From assembly GCF_028858725.1 (NCBI RefSeq), contig NC_084763.1, positions 8,618,001 through 8,682,000 of the forward strand: a DNA stretch of 64,000 nt, in the 5' to 3' direction. Below the pieces are notes generated by a model. That model was not told where the DNA came from. It did no database searches and saw nothing but the letters and a program-made list of their open reading frames with translations. Shown here piece by piece: positions 1-13,100 of the stretch (position 1 is its first letter; each line of letters opens with the position of its first letter). Both the position numbers and the translations under genes were made by a program. Source of the stretch: Colius striatus (Eukaryota; Chordata; Aves; Coliiformes; Coliidae).

Positions 1-640
1 TCATTGCATTCATGTAATGTACATTGAGCCCTATTGCTCTGTTAAGTCACTTTCAATTAAAGTGCTTTTTCCGTTAAGCATTGACCATTTAAAGAAGTAA
101 ATAGGTTATCACACTAAAATGTGTATGTGTAACTTGACTTCAGTCTGCTTGATGAGTACAAAACCTTCCTACACCATGCCACCATCAACTGTAATTGCTA
201 AGGTGGAATAACTTGTTCCTATTTGATGTTCAATCGGCATTTTAAAGTGTGCACATTGCATTTCAAGGAGTGAAAGGTTTCACAAGGAAAACAACAGACC
301 GCACACCAAGTAAAGCAAGAGTAAGGTGCAACACAAAGTCTATTTTCTGCTTTAAATTCCGTTTACTGCTTATCAATGTATGATAGCCTTCATGATTACT
401 AAACTCAGTTACTGCCCAAACTGTTGCTCTGATACAATTCCTCCATTCTCTCCAGCAAGAGACAACATCTCCTTGTGCTCTCCCGCGGTGGTACCCTGCT
501 GAGCACCCTAGTCCCGTGCAGCCCTTTCTCTGCCCACTTTAGGCCCTGCAGACTATCAGTCATAGCAACTCCTACGAATTACAGCAATGATGATAGTTGA
601 TCGTTATCAGCGTACTGCAACGCAGTCGCTGGATTCAGTA
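1..640. other. Left flank upstream of MATCAP2, no gene recognised
   Basis: AT-rich non-coding sequence up to the CpG island. In mammals the neighbour on this side is ANLN, head to head with KIAA0895/MATCAP2. I looked on the - strand for the start of an anillin reading frame and did not find one, so any ANLN first exon would be non-coding here or lie left of the window. Confidence 0.5.
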
Positions 641-791
641 CAAGTAATGCCCGCTAGGCCCCTGCCAAAGACGATGCCGAAAGCCCGGCGGTGCTGCCGG
701 CAGCTCACGTCAGGCCGTGCCGGTGGGATAACGCGGGCTCTTTGGGCAGTTCTCGGGAGCGGCCACCCCGGGACACCGCCCCGTCTCTCGC

Positions 792-810
792 ACTACAGCT
801 CCCAGCGTGC
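792..810 (+). promoter_or_regulatory. ZNF143/Staf-type site, forward
   Basis: ACTACAGCTCCCAGCGTGC fits the well-known vertebrate promoter motif ACTACAnnTCCCAGnrTGC bound by ZNF143 (Staf). It lies about 340 bp upstream of the MATCAP2 start codon in the CpG island. This is a motif match only; occupancy is inferred. Confidence 0.7.
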
Positions 811-854
811 ACCTCACCCCCGCCCCGGGCCCTCCAGCGCTCGGGTGCCGCAGA

Positions 855-873
855 GCCTGCCGGGACTTGTAGT
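855..873 (-). promoter_or_regulatory. ZNF143/Staf-type site, reverse
   Basis: On the - strand this reads ACTACAAGTCCCGGCAGGC, a second match to the ZNF143-type motif with two differences in the 3' half. It faces the site at 792-810, giving an inverted pair 44 bp apart. Confidence 0.6.
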
Positions 874-915
874 CCGCAGGGCCGGGCGGGCGCTCGGCTT
901 GCGCGGCTCCCGCCT

Positions 916-945
916 GCCGGGCCGGGGCCAGCCGGGCCGGGGCCA
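916..945. repeat. 15-bp tandem duplication in the CpG island
   Basis: The unit CGGGCCGGGGCCAGC occurs twice head to tail without mismatch. Confidence 0.85.
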
Positions 946-1145
946 GCCGTGCTCCCTCGGCGGCAGCGGGGCCGGGCAGGTTGGCGTCCAAGCCGACACA
1001 GCCCGTGCCGCGTCCGGCTCCGCTCGCCGCCTCCCCGCCCGCCTCCCGTCAGGGGCTCCCCGCTCCTCCCCGCCCAGGAGGCGGGAGCCCGCCGCACAGC
1101 GGGAAGCGAGCGGGGCAGAGCGGCCGCGCTGCCCGGCGGAGCACC

Positions 1146-1170
1146 ATGTTGGAGTCCATCCGTGTCACCG
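1146..1170 (+). CDS. MATCAP2: MATCAP2 coding exon 1
   Basis: It encodes MLESIRVT plus one base of codon 9. The ATG has a Kozak-like context (CACCATGT) and is followed by donor GTGAGT at 1171. The start is chosen because MLESIRVT matches the conserved N terminus of the family and splices in frame to exon 2 (EKLHWPK). It is too short for an ORF scan. Confidence 0.93.
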
Positions 1171-4100
1171 GTGAGTACCGCCCCGGCCGCTCCCGCGCGG
1201 CCCCCTGAGGCGGGGCGGGGCGGGAGGGGCCGCGGCCGCGGCCGGGGCGTTACCGGCGCGGCGAGGGGCTTGCGGCGGCCGGAGGAGGGGCGAGAGGGGG
1301 CTGCTTCCCCCGCGACCCCTCAGGCGCTGCCGACAGCTGCTCCTTCCCGGGACAAAGTCACCCGCGAGGGGGTTCCGTGCGCCTACCCGCTCCGTGGGGA
1401 CGAGGCGAAGGTGCTTCGCACCTCCTTGTTCTGAGGAGAGACGGCGAAGCAGAGGGGATGACCACGGCCGCGGGTGTGTGCCAGGGAGCCCTGTCCCTTC
1501 CCCAGCGTCGGGCGGGCACCCGCCTGCCTTTCAGGGGAGCGAGGGCAGAAGATGCAAGTAGGGATGCTAATAAAACTAATTATATACAGTGTCTTTCACT
1601 CCTCGCCGTGTTTTCAGAGAGGCTGACAAGTCTTTGTAGTATGCATGCATAAAAGCCTGTGTTATGCCTATATAACAGGAACGTGGAAAAGTGTTTTGGT
1701 ACCACACAAAACGACTATCTTCAGTGCTGTGTCTATGTGGTGTGTAGGAAACCCCACAATACAGTTACTGCCGCTGCAAACCACATTTTTCACTCAGATG
1801 CTTTCCGTGTTTAAGTCTGGCATGTCACGTCTCATTAACTTCAGCTGCCTCAAGCCAATGTTACTTTATCATGAGGAAGTCTTATCTAGAAAGTACACGG
1901 TGGAGACGTCCTGGTATGTCCCCTTGTGCAATCGTGTTACAACCATAACGAAGATTCTTAACAGCTACTCTTTCTCTGTGTAATTTATATGCCGTTCCAT
2001 CTGTGCATGCAGTAGGGTGTTACTCCTGGTAGTGGGAGTAGAAATAAAGTTCAAGGAATCTGACAGAGCATCCCTCAAGATGTACAACAGCAACTGTAAC
2101 CTTAAAGGGCTGAGATTTCCTAAAAGGAGAGATAGTCATTTGGGGTCCATACCCCTCTGCCAAATATTCCTGAACATACCCGTGCTGCAGCAAAGCGAGC
2201 TTCGATGGGAGTCTCATCCTCTGCAGATCTGTCTGTAAATCAGTGCGCTGTGATTATATCCTGTTAAATCAATGGGAGTTTGGTACTTGATTTCATTAGG
2301 GCCAAGTCTTCCCCTTTACTGATTATCACTGTGCTCATCTAATGTAATTTGCAGAACCTTAATTTGGAGTCAGTTACATAATACCATATTTCAGTGTCGA
2401 AACTTGCATGCAAGAAACTACTTGCAAGTCAGTTCATATTTGTTTTTTTTTTTTTTAAGGTAGAAAGACTGTATCTTAAATGTCATTGCAGTTTTTAAGA
2501 AGAAAAACCAAACTGCACAGTCAAAAATCATGCCAATGAGTCCTGTGCATGCTGGATGTGTCAGAGGTATTTACAAACACTGGCAGTTAATGAATCACAC
2601 GTACCAATTGGCTCATAGTTGAATCTTGGTTTTGGAGCTCAGAATTAAAGTTGAATGATAGATAAAACTGTTATAAGAGGAAAGTAAATAGGTGAGTATT
2701 TCAGGGGGGCAAAATAAAGTCTTTGGTTCAATGTCAAAGTTCCCAACATGATACAGGCTGTAGTTAATAACCAACAGGCCATGAAAATAGAAAATAGCTT
2801 GGCCCTAGTCTTTTTACAGGAACTCACTGACTAATTCTACAGCTAAAGCACTTTCAGCATATATGGACAGAGCTTCCAGTGCTGCCAAGTTCAAGTTGCC
2901 TGACACGTACTGCTTAACACTTGAGTGTTTCTAAACCTTAAAGGTGTTTATAGTGGTGAGGAAATATACTCCAGCACTCTGGTCAGATTCTGTTGCCCCA
3001 CAAACATAAGCCTGCTGTGTTTGAGAGGCAGTGGACCGTTACAGATTCATACACAACACTCTCTGTTGCCTGTTTTTTTGCAGAATGTTCTTTCTACAGC
3101 CCTCTGCACTCACAAAATACAATACAGGTGGTTGTTAATCTATTCATATTATCTGCACACTGAAGAGAAATACTTATTTGTGATCTACATTTGCAAAGTG
3201 TTTCAAAGGAGGAAACTCCCTTGTCACCTCCCTATATTCTCTTCTCTCACTTTCAAACTTCACTGTTTTCTTACTGCTTGTAGACACATCAGATAATTTA
3301 TTTGCATTTCTATACATTTGAAAATTCAAGTCAAACTAGTGGAAATGGTGTCTGATTTTGAACAAAAAGAAATTCAAGTGTATTCTAACACAATAATGGT
3401 GAACTGAGGACTGAAAAAGCAGTGGCTCAGACTTTTACATTGCTAGGACAGGAAGAAAAAAGACCTTTGCTGAACATCTGACAAATCATACCTGCAGTCT
3501 GGAAAGCATTTGTCTGTTGTACACATATATGTTCTGAAGGACAGCTGCTTGCACAAAAGCTCTCTACTTTTTCAGAGCATGGCTAGTTGAACAGGGAGAT
3601 CTGTGCCCACAAATATCTATTTTTAACCTCATTGTACCTGTGGAGCAGCTATTTAAGCAGCTGCTTGGATTGTAGCTGCCCAGTAGCCTCGAGGAAGGGT
3701 TTTTTTTAGATTAATGTTTACAGATAGGTGAAGGGTGGGTGTCAGGAGGATGGAGCCAGGCTGTTTTCAATGATGGCCAATGATAGGACAAGGGGCAATG
3801 GGTACAAGTTGGAACATGAGAGGCTCCAAAGAAACATAAGGAAAAACTTCACTGTTCAGGTGATGGAGCACTGGAAGGGGCTGCCCAGATGCGTTGTGGA
3901 GTCTCCTTCTCTGGAGACATCCCAAACCCACCTAGACAAGTTCCTGTGTGACCTACTCTAGGTGGTCCTGCTCTGGCAGGGAGCTGGACTGGATGATCTT
4001 TCAAGGTCCCTTCCAAGGTCCCTTTCAAGGTCCCTTACGATTCTGTGATTCTATGATTTACAGCTGTGAGTTCATCACAACAACTGTTACAAATGAAATA

Positions 4101-7100
4101 AAGGTACCAAAGAAGAAACTTTAAAACTGACTGTTTTTCACCACGATTCTGATGTCTCAAATATTACTTTCCTGTTTATTTTATAAAATAAATGATGCTC
4201 ACAGAACCAATCCAAAAATTTAGAACAACTGCAGCATTATCTAATATAATCTTTCAGATCTGCTGGATTATCTGTTGATTCTACGTTTCCAGCAGAAACA
4301 TGCACCAAACAGTATCCTTCTTTAGTTGGAGGGAAAATAAGGACAGCCACGCTTAGTTTGGCAGCTGAAAAATCACTTTGCTACGAGATGGCACTTATAA
4401 AGTAACTACAGAATTGGCAACAGCTATTTTTGCTATCAGCAATGGGCACATGAAACCTGCCAGTGAGTGTTCAGCCCTCGACTAACATTTGTGACACTTG
4501 GAGGTTCAGAAATCATCCAGATATAAATTATTATTCCACTGTGCTACTTAGCTCTGAAAGCTTAACATCATGAGGCTTTGGTATTGGATCAATGCAAAAA
4601 CTTGGGAGGGGGTTGAGGTCATTTTGAGTTAATTTGAATTGTCTCTCTGTTTTGTTTTCCTTTTCTGTTTATCACTTCTTAGATACAGGGTGTGGTATTA
4701 ACTCTGAGAACTGAGCAGCAGGGAAGGTGGTTACCACTGCTAGTGTTAGGTTATTCTCTCCTCTGCATCCTAAGAAGTAGCCACGTAATTCCAGCTTCAT
4801 TTTTGTCTACGCAAGCAAAGTCACACACTCAGAAATTTAATGTTTCTGTGTTCAGGTGTTCCGGAAACTTTGCTTTTCATTGACTCTTCTTAAAAGTAAG
4901 GATTCTCCTACTTTAATGCTCGGCACAGGCCTCAAATGAATCTCAGATACTTGCCAAGAAATGTGTTGAGAGCGGTTGTCCTATTCTATTGTCCAAAAAA
5001 GGGGTCTCATTTTGTGCTAGTTGTTTTGATAGTTTTCCTTGTGATGGGCACTTAGGTTTCCCACCACGACAGCTCATGTAAAGCAAGGTAAGCGGTGTAG
5101 GCAGGTTGTCATGGATGTGCTGAGAATGATCTGACAGAATTCAAACAGGAACGCCAGGGTGTATATTCCTGCACCAGGCCTAGAAAGAGGTTTCACAAAC
5201 TTACTGTGAAACAGAACTGAGCTTGCAGGAGACAGGCATGCTTTAGTGGATAAGAATAATCTAATGTCTCTGTCTCTCTCCTTCCCATGGAAGAAACATC
5301 CAGGTTGCTGATTTCCCATGGTATGTTCATGCAAATAGGACCTCTATGGTTTTTGCTTGTTGGAACAGCATCTTCATGGGAAATGAGGACCAAGGATTTG
5401 ACGTGGAATCAGCAGAGGCCCGACAGCATGATATACGTTGTCATGGTGCTTATGTTGGGAGCAAAACCTACTTTTACAGCAAAAAGAAAGCTGAAATTGA
5501 ACTAGTATCATTTCCCCCCACCCCCCTTGCAGGCATTTAATGCTCTCTTGATAATGTTCCGTTCAGAGTATAATTACTGCATGTAAAGTAATTACAGCTG
5601 AGCTATGTATAACTGTGGGCTGAAGCTCAAATCCCTTCTGCAGGATTTAATCAAGCTCTGGCCATATCCCTTGTCCTGTGAGTCCTTTCATTTCAGATGC
5701 AGAAGTAGGAAGCGTTTCCCTGTGGCAGGATTTATTTCTGCCCTTACTTTTGGCTCACTTAATGTTCTAGGATGAACTGTCTGGGGAGAGAAAGGGATGG
5801 TTAGAACCAGTGAAGAGAGGTCAGTTCTCTCTAACAAGCTAGCACAGATGTTAAATACACTTAATCCTCAATGACTTTTCCATGCAGCTGCTCTGCACCA
5901 GAGACCTGTGTCCCCTGAAGGCTAAGGGGTCAGAGCAAGAAAGGAGGGTTCATCAAAGGAACCTTATACTTACATTCATTTACAGTGTTTCTTGAAGCCA
6001 ACTGTTCTTGTAGGGCAAAAAAAGTGATATAAATGCACAATTCTCCCCTGGGTCTTGAAGTCAGGATTAACTTGATGTGAATGGGATGAAGCTGGAACAC
6101 AAAAAGTTCCACTTAAATATAAGAAAAAACTCTTTCACTGTTGAGGTGAGGGAGCCCTGGCACAGGCTGCCCAGAGGGGTTGTGGAGGCTCCTTCCTTGG
6201 AGGTCTTCAACACCTGCCTGGACATGTTCCTATGTGACTTGATCTAGGTGAACCTGCTTCTGCAGGGGAGTTGGATGAACTGCTGAAGAGCAGCTCTACA
6301 GAGATAGACCTGGGAGTCCTGATTGATAATAAGCTAACCATGAGCCAGCAATGTGCCCTCGTGGCCAAGAAGGCCAATGGCATCCTGGGTTGCATCGAGA
6401 AGTGTGTGGCCAGCAGGTCAAGGGAGGTTCTTCTCTCTCTCTACTCTGCTCTGGTGAGGCCTCATCTGGAGTCCTGTGTCCAGTTCTGGGCTCCTCAGCT
6501 CAAGAGGGACAGGGAACTGCTGGACAGAGTCCAGCGCAGGGCCACCAAGATGATCAGGGGACTGGAACAGCTTTCATATGAGGAAAGGCTGCGGGAACTG
6601 GGGCTGTTTAGTCTGGAGAAGAGGAGACTGAGGGGGGATCTTATTAACATTTACAAATATCTAAAGGGTGGGTGTCAGGAGGTCGGGACATCCCTTTTTT
6701 CTATAGTAGCTAGCAACAGGACAAGGGGTAATGGGATGAAGCTGGAACACAAAAAGTTCCACTTAAATATAAGAAAAAACTCTTTCACTGTTGAGGTGAG
6801 GGAGCCCTGGCACAGGCTGCCCAGGGAGGGTGTGGAGGCTCCTTCCTTGGAGGTCTTCAAGACCCGCCTGGACACGTTCCTATGTGACTTGATCTAGGTG
6901 ACCCTGCTTCTGCAGGGGGGTTGGACTAGATGATCTCTGAAGATCCCTTCCAACCCCTACCATTCTGTGATTCTATGATCTCTGAAGGTCCCTTCCAACC
7001 TCTACCATTCTATGAGTCTGTGATTGCAGTTGAGTCCCAAGTTTCATTTTTGTTTCAGTTTTGAGTCCTTGAGATTAGTATTGCTTTGTGAAACAACCAA

Positions 7101-10100
7101 ATTTTAACTCAGCTTTTTCTTCTCCACCCCCATCCAGAAAAACTTCACTGGCCTAAGACAGAGCTTTCCAAGAAGTCAGTCCTGAGTCCGGAAGAGCATA
7201 AGCTGAACGCCAGCAATGAGAACAACCCCCAGCACCCACCTTCTGGGATCCTTAAGGACATTTTCACCACTGGAACCAGTAGCTACAATGTCCTTCTGCA
7301 AAGCAAAGAGGAGAAAAAACACCACTCCCAAAAGCAGTCGTCAGCTCACCACAAGAAGCACAGAAGAACCGCCAAGTGCTCCGTCAGCCTGCGAGGCCCC
7401 GAGCCCCGCAGGCTCCAGGCGCCGCTGCCTCTGCTCAGCAGCGGGTGGTACTGCTCCAGCAGACAGCCGCCGCTGCTGCTCACCGCGCCACTGCCTGCCA
7501 GCAGGAAGCTCACCAACAGCGGCTCGGCTGCGGGGAGCGGCGCGGGACTGCCGCCTCGACCCAGGAGCAGAACTAAGAGGCATTTTAATCTACCAAAGCC
7601 TAAGCCGTCCCAGTCCTCAAAAATCCACGGGAGAGAAGGCGATGCCTCCAGCCGCAAGCTCTGTTTATTGACTGCCATCAAACCTTCCAATGTGGAGAAA
7701 GAGAAGATGAAATTCTTCCAGTCGGATTTCACATACAACCCTCAGTTTGAATACGCAAACCCTGCTCTGCCAAACGTGTTAGCTAAGCACAGCCACGCCT
7801 CTGACAGATTTCTTAAGCAGGTATAGTTACTTTTTTACCTCCTTTTGTGCTATTTTTTCCTTCACCCATGTCGTGGTTTAGGCCCAGCAGGGGACAAAAG
7901 ACCACAATCGGCCTCAGGTACCGAAGAGGCTGAGAATTGCCAAAGGGCAGGGAGAGCTTAATTGCCTTAAAGTGCAGGACAAAACAGACCAGGCCGCTCG
8001 GCTTGGGGAAGAAAACAGAAAATAATGCAACATCAACTAAAACATAACCTTAAACCCCAAAACATAACCAAAATAAAACAACCCAGTGTAGTACAACAAC
8101 GAAGAGTCCGACCAGCCCTTTCAGAACACCTTCTTGCCACACCTCCCCTCTTCCCGGGCTCAGAGCCCTGATCCCAGGGTTTTTACCTCCTCCCCCCCTG
8201 AACGGCCCAGGGACACAGGGAGTGAGTGTTTCAGTTAGTCTGTTCCCGATAGCTTCTGCTGTTTGTCCCTCCTCAGGACAGTTGTGCTCCGCACCCGTCC
8301 TCCCTGCAAGTCCATGGGGTACCTCACACACACAGCAGCTCCTCTGTGCCTCTCGTGTGGGGCTGCTCTGGGCCCGCAGGCTCCAGCACGGCCTGTGCCA
8401 TGGCCGTCTCCCCACACAGTCCCTCGCCCGTCTGGGCTCACTCACATGGAGCTGCTGGTAACTCTCGGTCCTGCCATGGCCCTGCATGGGTTGCAGGGGT
8501 ACAGCTGCATTCTCGCCATGGCTTGCAGAGGGGTCTCTGGTCTATTGCTTCTCCTTCCTTCCTCCTTCTCTGACTGTAGGGTCCGTGTGGTCGCCTCTCT
8601 CTTGTATCACTCTTACACCTCCTGCCAGTACTTCAAATTCCCGTCCCTAAATAGTGATGGCAGAGGCGCCCATTGGCCCAGCTGGGCTGGAGGTGGGTGT
8701 GAACCCAGGAGCCGGGGGAAGAGTCCACAAACTCTTTACCAGGTCTTCACTGTAACCCGCTCCCCCTGTTACCAAGCAAAAGCTGCTCCTTGCTAAACCA
8801 GGACAACCCATCAAGGTGGTATTTGGCTTTGTTTGTAGAGAGGTGTTTCTCCTTTTCAACCTCCCCTACTGTTTAAAAAGTGCAAAGGTGAGAATACACA
8901 GTGGAAAAGAAAGATCTTTGGATTTAACAATGAAAGCCTTCCTAGTACTTACAGAATTCTATAGGATGAAGGCACAGTTCCTTATAAATGGGTTTACATG
9001 AAACAGAATTTAAGGCAAGACAGCTCTTTAGGCAATGAAACAGAGTCCAATACAGGAAAAATACAATGCCTAAATAGGCTTTAATAGGGGAAAAACACCA
9101 GTGTAGAAATCCTGCCAACCCTCTTGGTGACACAGGGACTGGGAGGGGATAGCAATTATTTGAGATCATGGTTATTAGATAAGTGTATGTTGATGTTCCT
9201 TGTTTTAATCAACTTTGCTAGGATATTTGCATATACATTAGGCTCAATCAAGCAGCAAACAAATTCCAGAGGGTGGTAAAATTTTAAAAGACCTTCCTTC
9301 CTTCCTATATGCAGACATACCAGTAACACAGCTGCAGACATTCCCATCCTGTGTGACTATCCTGGCTTCCTACCTGTCTGAGAGTTACCAAAGAACAACA
9401 AAAATCCTGCTTTCGAGTTTGACCTGAGTGACAAAACACAGTGTTTTTCTGTATAGTAAGAGAACCGGTCCTCTTCCCACTTTTGCTGTTTTAAAAGTGG
9501 TTTATTAAGGATCTTATTTAAGGTTGACAAGGTTTTCTACATAGAGCATCTCCTGGTTCAAGTGATACTCAACTTGGAAGAGAACCTGTCATTCCATAAG
9601 TTTCTTTTCTTTGTTAAAACTCCTCCAGATTCCTAGTAAAAAGGACAGATGAATTAAAGTACTGTGGATTCTAATAACTGACCTTTGACTCATGAAAGAG
9701 ACTGACTTTTTGGGCTTTGTCCAAACCCAAGAACACGTGTAGGTTTATAACCCATTGAGTCATTCTATTGTAAGGCTTGGTCTGCAGATTTTAAAATCTC
9801 AGTAGGCAAGTTTTCATTAAGATTTTATATTCTTTATGAGGACAGCTGTTCTGTTCTTAAAATCAGCTTCCATACTTCTAAACAACCAACAGAGTGACAC
9901 CAAAGAAAACCACTCCTTGACTAGTGCATTTTCAAAGCTTTCCTTTGATTTTTCTATAGCAATATTAGCAACTTAATCATAGATTACAGCAAGTCAGCAT
10001 TAACTGATTTGCCAAACTGAATTTAATACAAATTGCACCTTTCAGTATGAGATGGCAGAGCCTTAGAAATGATTTTATGCATTATGATTTATGGAACAGG

Positions 10101-13100
10101 CCTATCATTGATTTACCCTTCTGATACAAAAAAAATCACCCACTCCTAAATAATCACTATTTAAATAATGAATGATTCCTCAATGTTATGCTGATATGTG
10201 ACTCTACCTTTTTTCCTTTACCTGCAAAGCACGAGAAAACAAAGGCTTTATAACTACTTTAGAAAAAGCAGTGATGGATTTGATACTCAATGAAGTATGA
10301 TATTAGTGAAACTAAACAAGGAGAATGTAAATTGTTTCATTAGGATTTTGCTTAAGTTACATAGCAAGTTTTTTAAGTTTTCTTAGCAAGAAAAGCATTT
10401 CTTCCAAGTTCACCTCCTGAAAATACTTGAACAACAGCATCTTACGCTTCCTAGAAATGACCAGCAATGTGCCCTTGTGGCCAAGAAGGCCAATGGCATC
10501 CTGGGGTATGTTATCAGGGGGGTGGGCAGTAGGTTGAGAGAGGTTCTCCTCCTCCTCTACTCTGCCCCCGTGAGACTGCACCTGGACTGTTGTGTCCAGT
10601 TCTGGGCCCCTCAGTTCAAGAAGTACAGGGAGCTGCTGGAGAGAGTTCAGCACAGGGCCACATTGATGGAGTGGAGCATCTTCCTCATGACAAAAGGCTG
10701 AGGGAGCTGGGGCTCTTCAGCTTGGAGGAGACAGAGGAGTGACCTCATTAATGTTTACAGATAGGTAAAGGGTGGGTGTCAGGAGGATGGAGCCAGGCTG
10801 TTCTCAGTGATGGTCAACGACAGGACAAGGGGCAACAGGTATAAGCTGGAACAGAAGAGTTCCTGTGTGACCTACTTTAGGAGGTCTTGCTCTGGCAGGG
10901 GGTTTAGACTGAATGATCTTTTGAGGTTCCTTCCAACCCTTAACATTCTGTGATGCTGTGACCCAAAAAGCAGCTTTAACACAGCTCCAAGCCCAGCAGG
11001 TGGCACACTCTCTTTTTTAATCTACAACCAGCACCAGAAACGTTCATCTCCACACAAATTTGAATTTCCCTCCGTGCAAATTTGCTCTCCAGAAAAAGCA
11101 ACGTTAATCAAAGTTGAATGTTAATCAAATCAGCAAATACTGGGTGAGCATTTACTTTTCCACTGTGCTATTTTTTTTACTTCTCAGAGGAAACACAGAG
11201 GTAGCTTATGGGAAGTTCAGGAAGCATGGCTTCAGTTGCAACTGAAGTACTCACAGCTTCAAGATTCAGGTCTGTGAAAAACAGAGCGCTGTGTGTAGCC
11301 ATCCTTTTTCCTGCTACAAGGATACAGTCAGTTTAGGGGTTTGAAACATTTTTGGCTTTCATTTGTTGCTGCTCTTATTTTAGGAAGCTTTGCTTTCTGT
11401 GAACAGAAATGGAATGACTCCTGATTCATTCATTCTGTAAAAGGTGCTTAGAGCAACTTAACATTTACTTGCTCTTCTGTGACTAGTATCTCTCTGAAAC
11501 CACCTTTTTACTCATAGAGCTCACCAAGTTTATAGAAAGCTTTTAGGATACTTTGGTGAAATGGGCTCAAAACCTGACATTTCACAATTGTAAAGGATTT
11601 TTAATCACTTCAAAAATACTTTTACCCACAGCTGTGCATAGCCTGCTAGGACATTAAACAGACTGTATTTTCTTATTGCTCTTTCTGCTTTTGTGCATGT
11701 CTGTGGAATTGGTTAATTGCTGGAAGATGAATCACGCTCTTCCCAGTTTGTTTCTTCATCTAAAGGCAAAAAGCACTATGGATTTGTAAACCCCTAGCAC
11801 AGCAGAGCTGCAGTGGGGAACACCAGCTTGGGAGCACCAACTTCTCCCCCAGGCCTCTGGTCAGATGAAAGATTTAAAGTCTTGGGCACAGCCCAGCACT
11901 TTTATTGACTGACACTTCACAGACTAAACATTTTTGAGTTAGCAATACATTCAAAAATTGTGTTTTATTGCCTCTCTTCTCATATTTTGTTCTGTTTCTT
12001 TGTTTCCCTCTTTCTACTTTATCTTCTTTTCTTCATAGCAAGGTTCACACAGTATGTGCCTTCAGAGAACTTGAGAATAAAAAAATGGAGTGGAGACTTG
12101 CAGGCAGGAAACCTATTTTTATAGACATATATATATATATTTATAAAAGGAGTTATCCCTCTTGTGAAAGGGTTGTACCTCTTTTTCCCTCACTGTGCTC
12201 AAAAATTACAGCAGTTTTGAGTTAATTAATAAATCAGTTGTGCCACATTGCACAAGTGTTTGTATTAGAATCATAGAATCATCATAGAATGGTAGGGGTT
12301 GGAAGGGACCTTTAGAGATCATCTAATCCAACCCCCCTGCAGAAGCAGGTTCACCTAGATCAGGTTGCATAGCAACATGTCCAGGCAGGTCTTGAAGACC
12401 TCCAAGGAAGGAGCCTCCACAACCCCTCTGGGCAGCCTGTGCCAGGGCTCCCTCACCTCAACAGGGAAATAGTTTTGTCTTACGTTTAAGTTGAACTTTG
12501 TGTTCCAGCTTCATTCCATCACCCCTAGTCCTGTTACTAGCTACACACCTATTACACACCTTTTAAGTCATTATTACAAGTAGCCTACAATTAGCTGATT
12601 TGTCAGATGTTGGAAAAACAGGTGGAACTGGAAGGCTAAAAAACATGACATTTAACACTGAGTAATCCTTTCCAATGCCCAACAGCTTAGATATGTTGAA
12701 GATGCAAGACTGTGTCATTGGCTGGGAAGAACACTTGTAAAACTCCTCATTCTTCACTAGTAACAAATTCCATCCTAAACTTACAGGTAAAGTGTGTTCC
12801 TTCATACATAACACAAAACATATCAGGCCAGCCAAGTTGCATAAGTTCTCAGTACCCTACACAAACTACCCTCTTCCACTTAGAGAAGACTGTAGATCCC
12901 TTCTGGTATCACTACAATAGGAGCATAGGTTTATTTCAGGACATGGCCTGATGCAAAAACCAAGTAAGTATTAAGTTTTAATTCCTTACAAAGTATTTGA
13001 AAAGTTTTTCATTACAAATATTTCTGCTTGCTGTAAAGGACTTAAACATACTCATTATCACACTGAGAACAAGGATGCAAAAGAAAAGCCACTCTAAACA

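Larger units (their letters stand above)
640..1450. promoter_or_regulatory. CpG island promoter of MATCAP2, possibly bidirectional
   Basis: The base composition switches sharply to GC- and CpG-rich sequence around MATCAP2 coding exon 1. It contains GC boxes (GGGGCGGGG near 1212-1224), a CRE-like TCACGTCA near 706, two ZNF143-type motifs (792-810 and 855-873) and a 15-bp tandem duplication at 916-945. No TATA box is evident, as usual for a CpG-island promoter. The transcription start cannot be fixed but should lie between the ZNF143 motifs and the ATG at 1146. A divergent role is inferred from the human ANLN-KIAA0895 arrangement. Confidence 0.8.
1171..7137 (+). other. MATCAP2 intron 1
   Basis: The first 280 bp are the tail of the CpG island. 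A T14 run lies at 2443-2456, and CR1 pieces at 3710-4058, 6074-6270 and 6283-7028. Nothing else was recognised in 1451-3709, 4059-6073 or 7029-7137. Confidence 0.85.

Noticed and set aside
1-900. Possible ANLN first exon on the - strand
   Set aside because: Expected from human synteny, but no start resembling anillin and no convincing exon was found.
587-1434. Long overlapping open frames on both strands (up to 247 codons) in the CpG island
   Set aside because: GC-rich sequence has few stop codons; the products are Pro/Arg/Gly-rich, overlap in several frames, and the region is the promoter and 5' UTR of MATCAP2.
6271-6897. 208-codon open frame as a host gene
   Set aside because: It is the ORF2 C-terminal part of a CR1 copy and recurs in many places in the window.
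8050-8796. Open frames of 145 and 177 codons
   Set aside because: They lie inside the solo LTR, overlap on both strands and have no gag, pol or env features.
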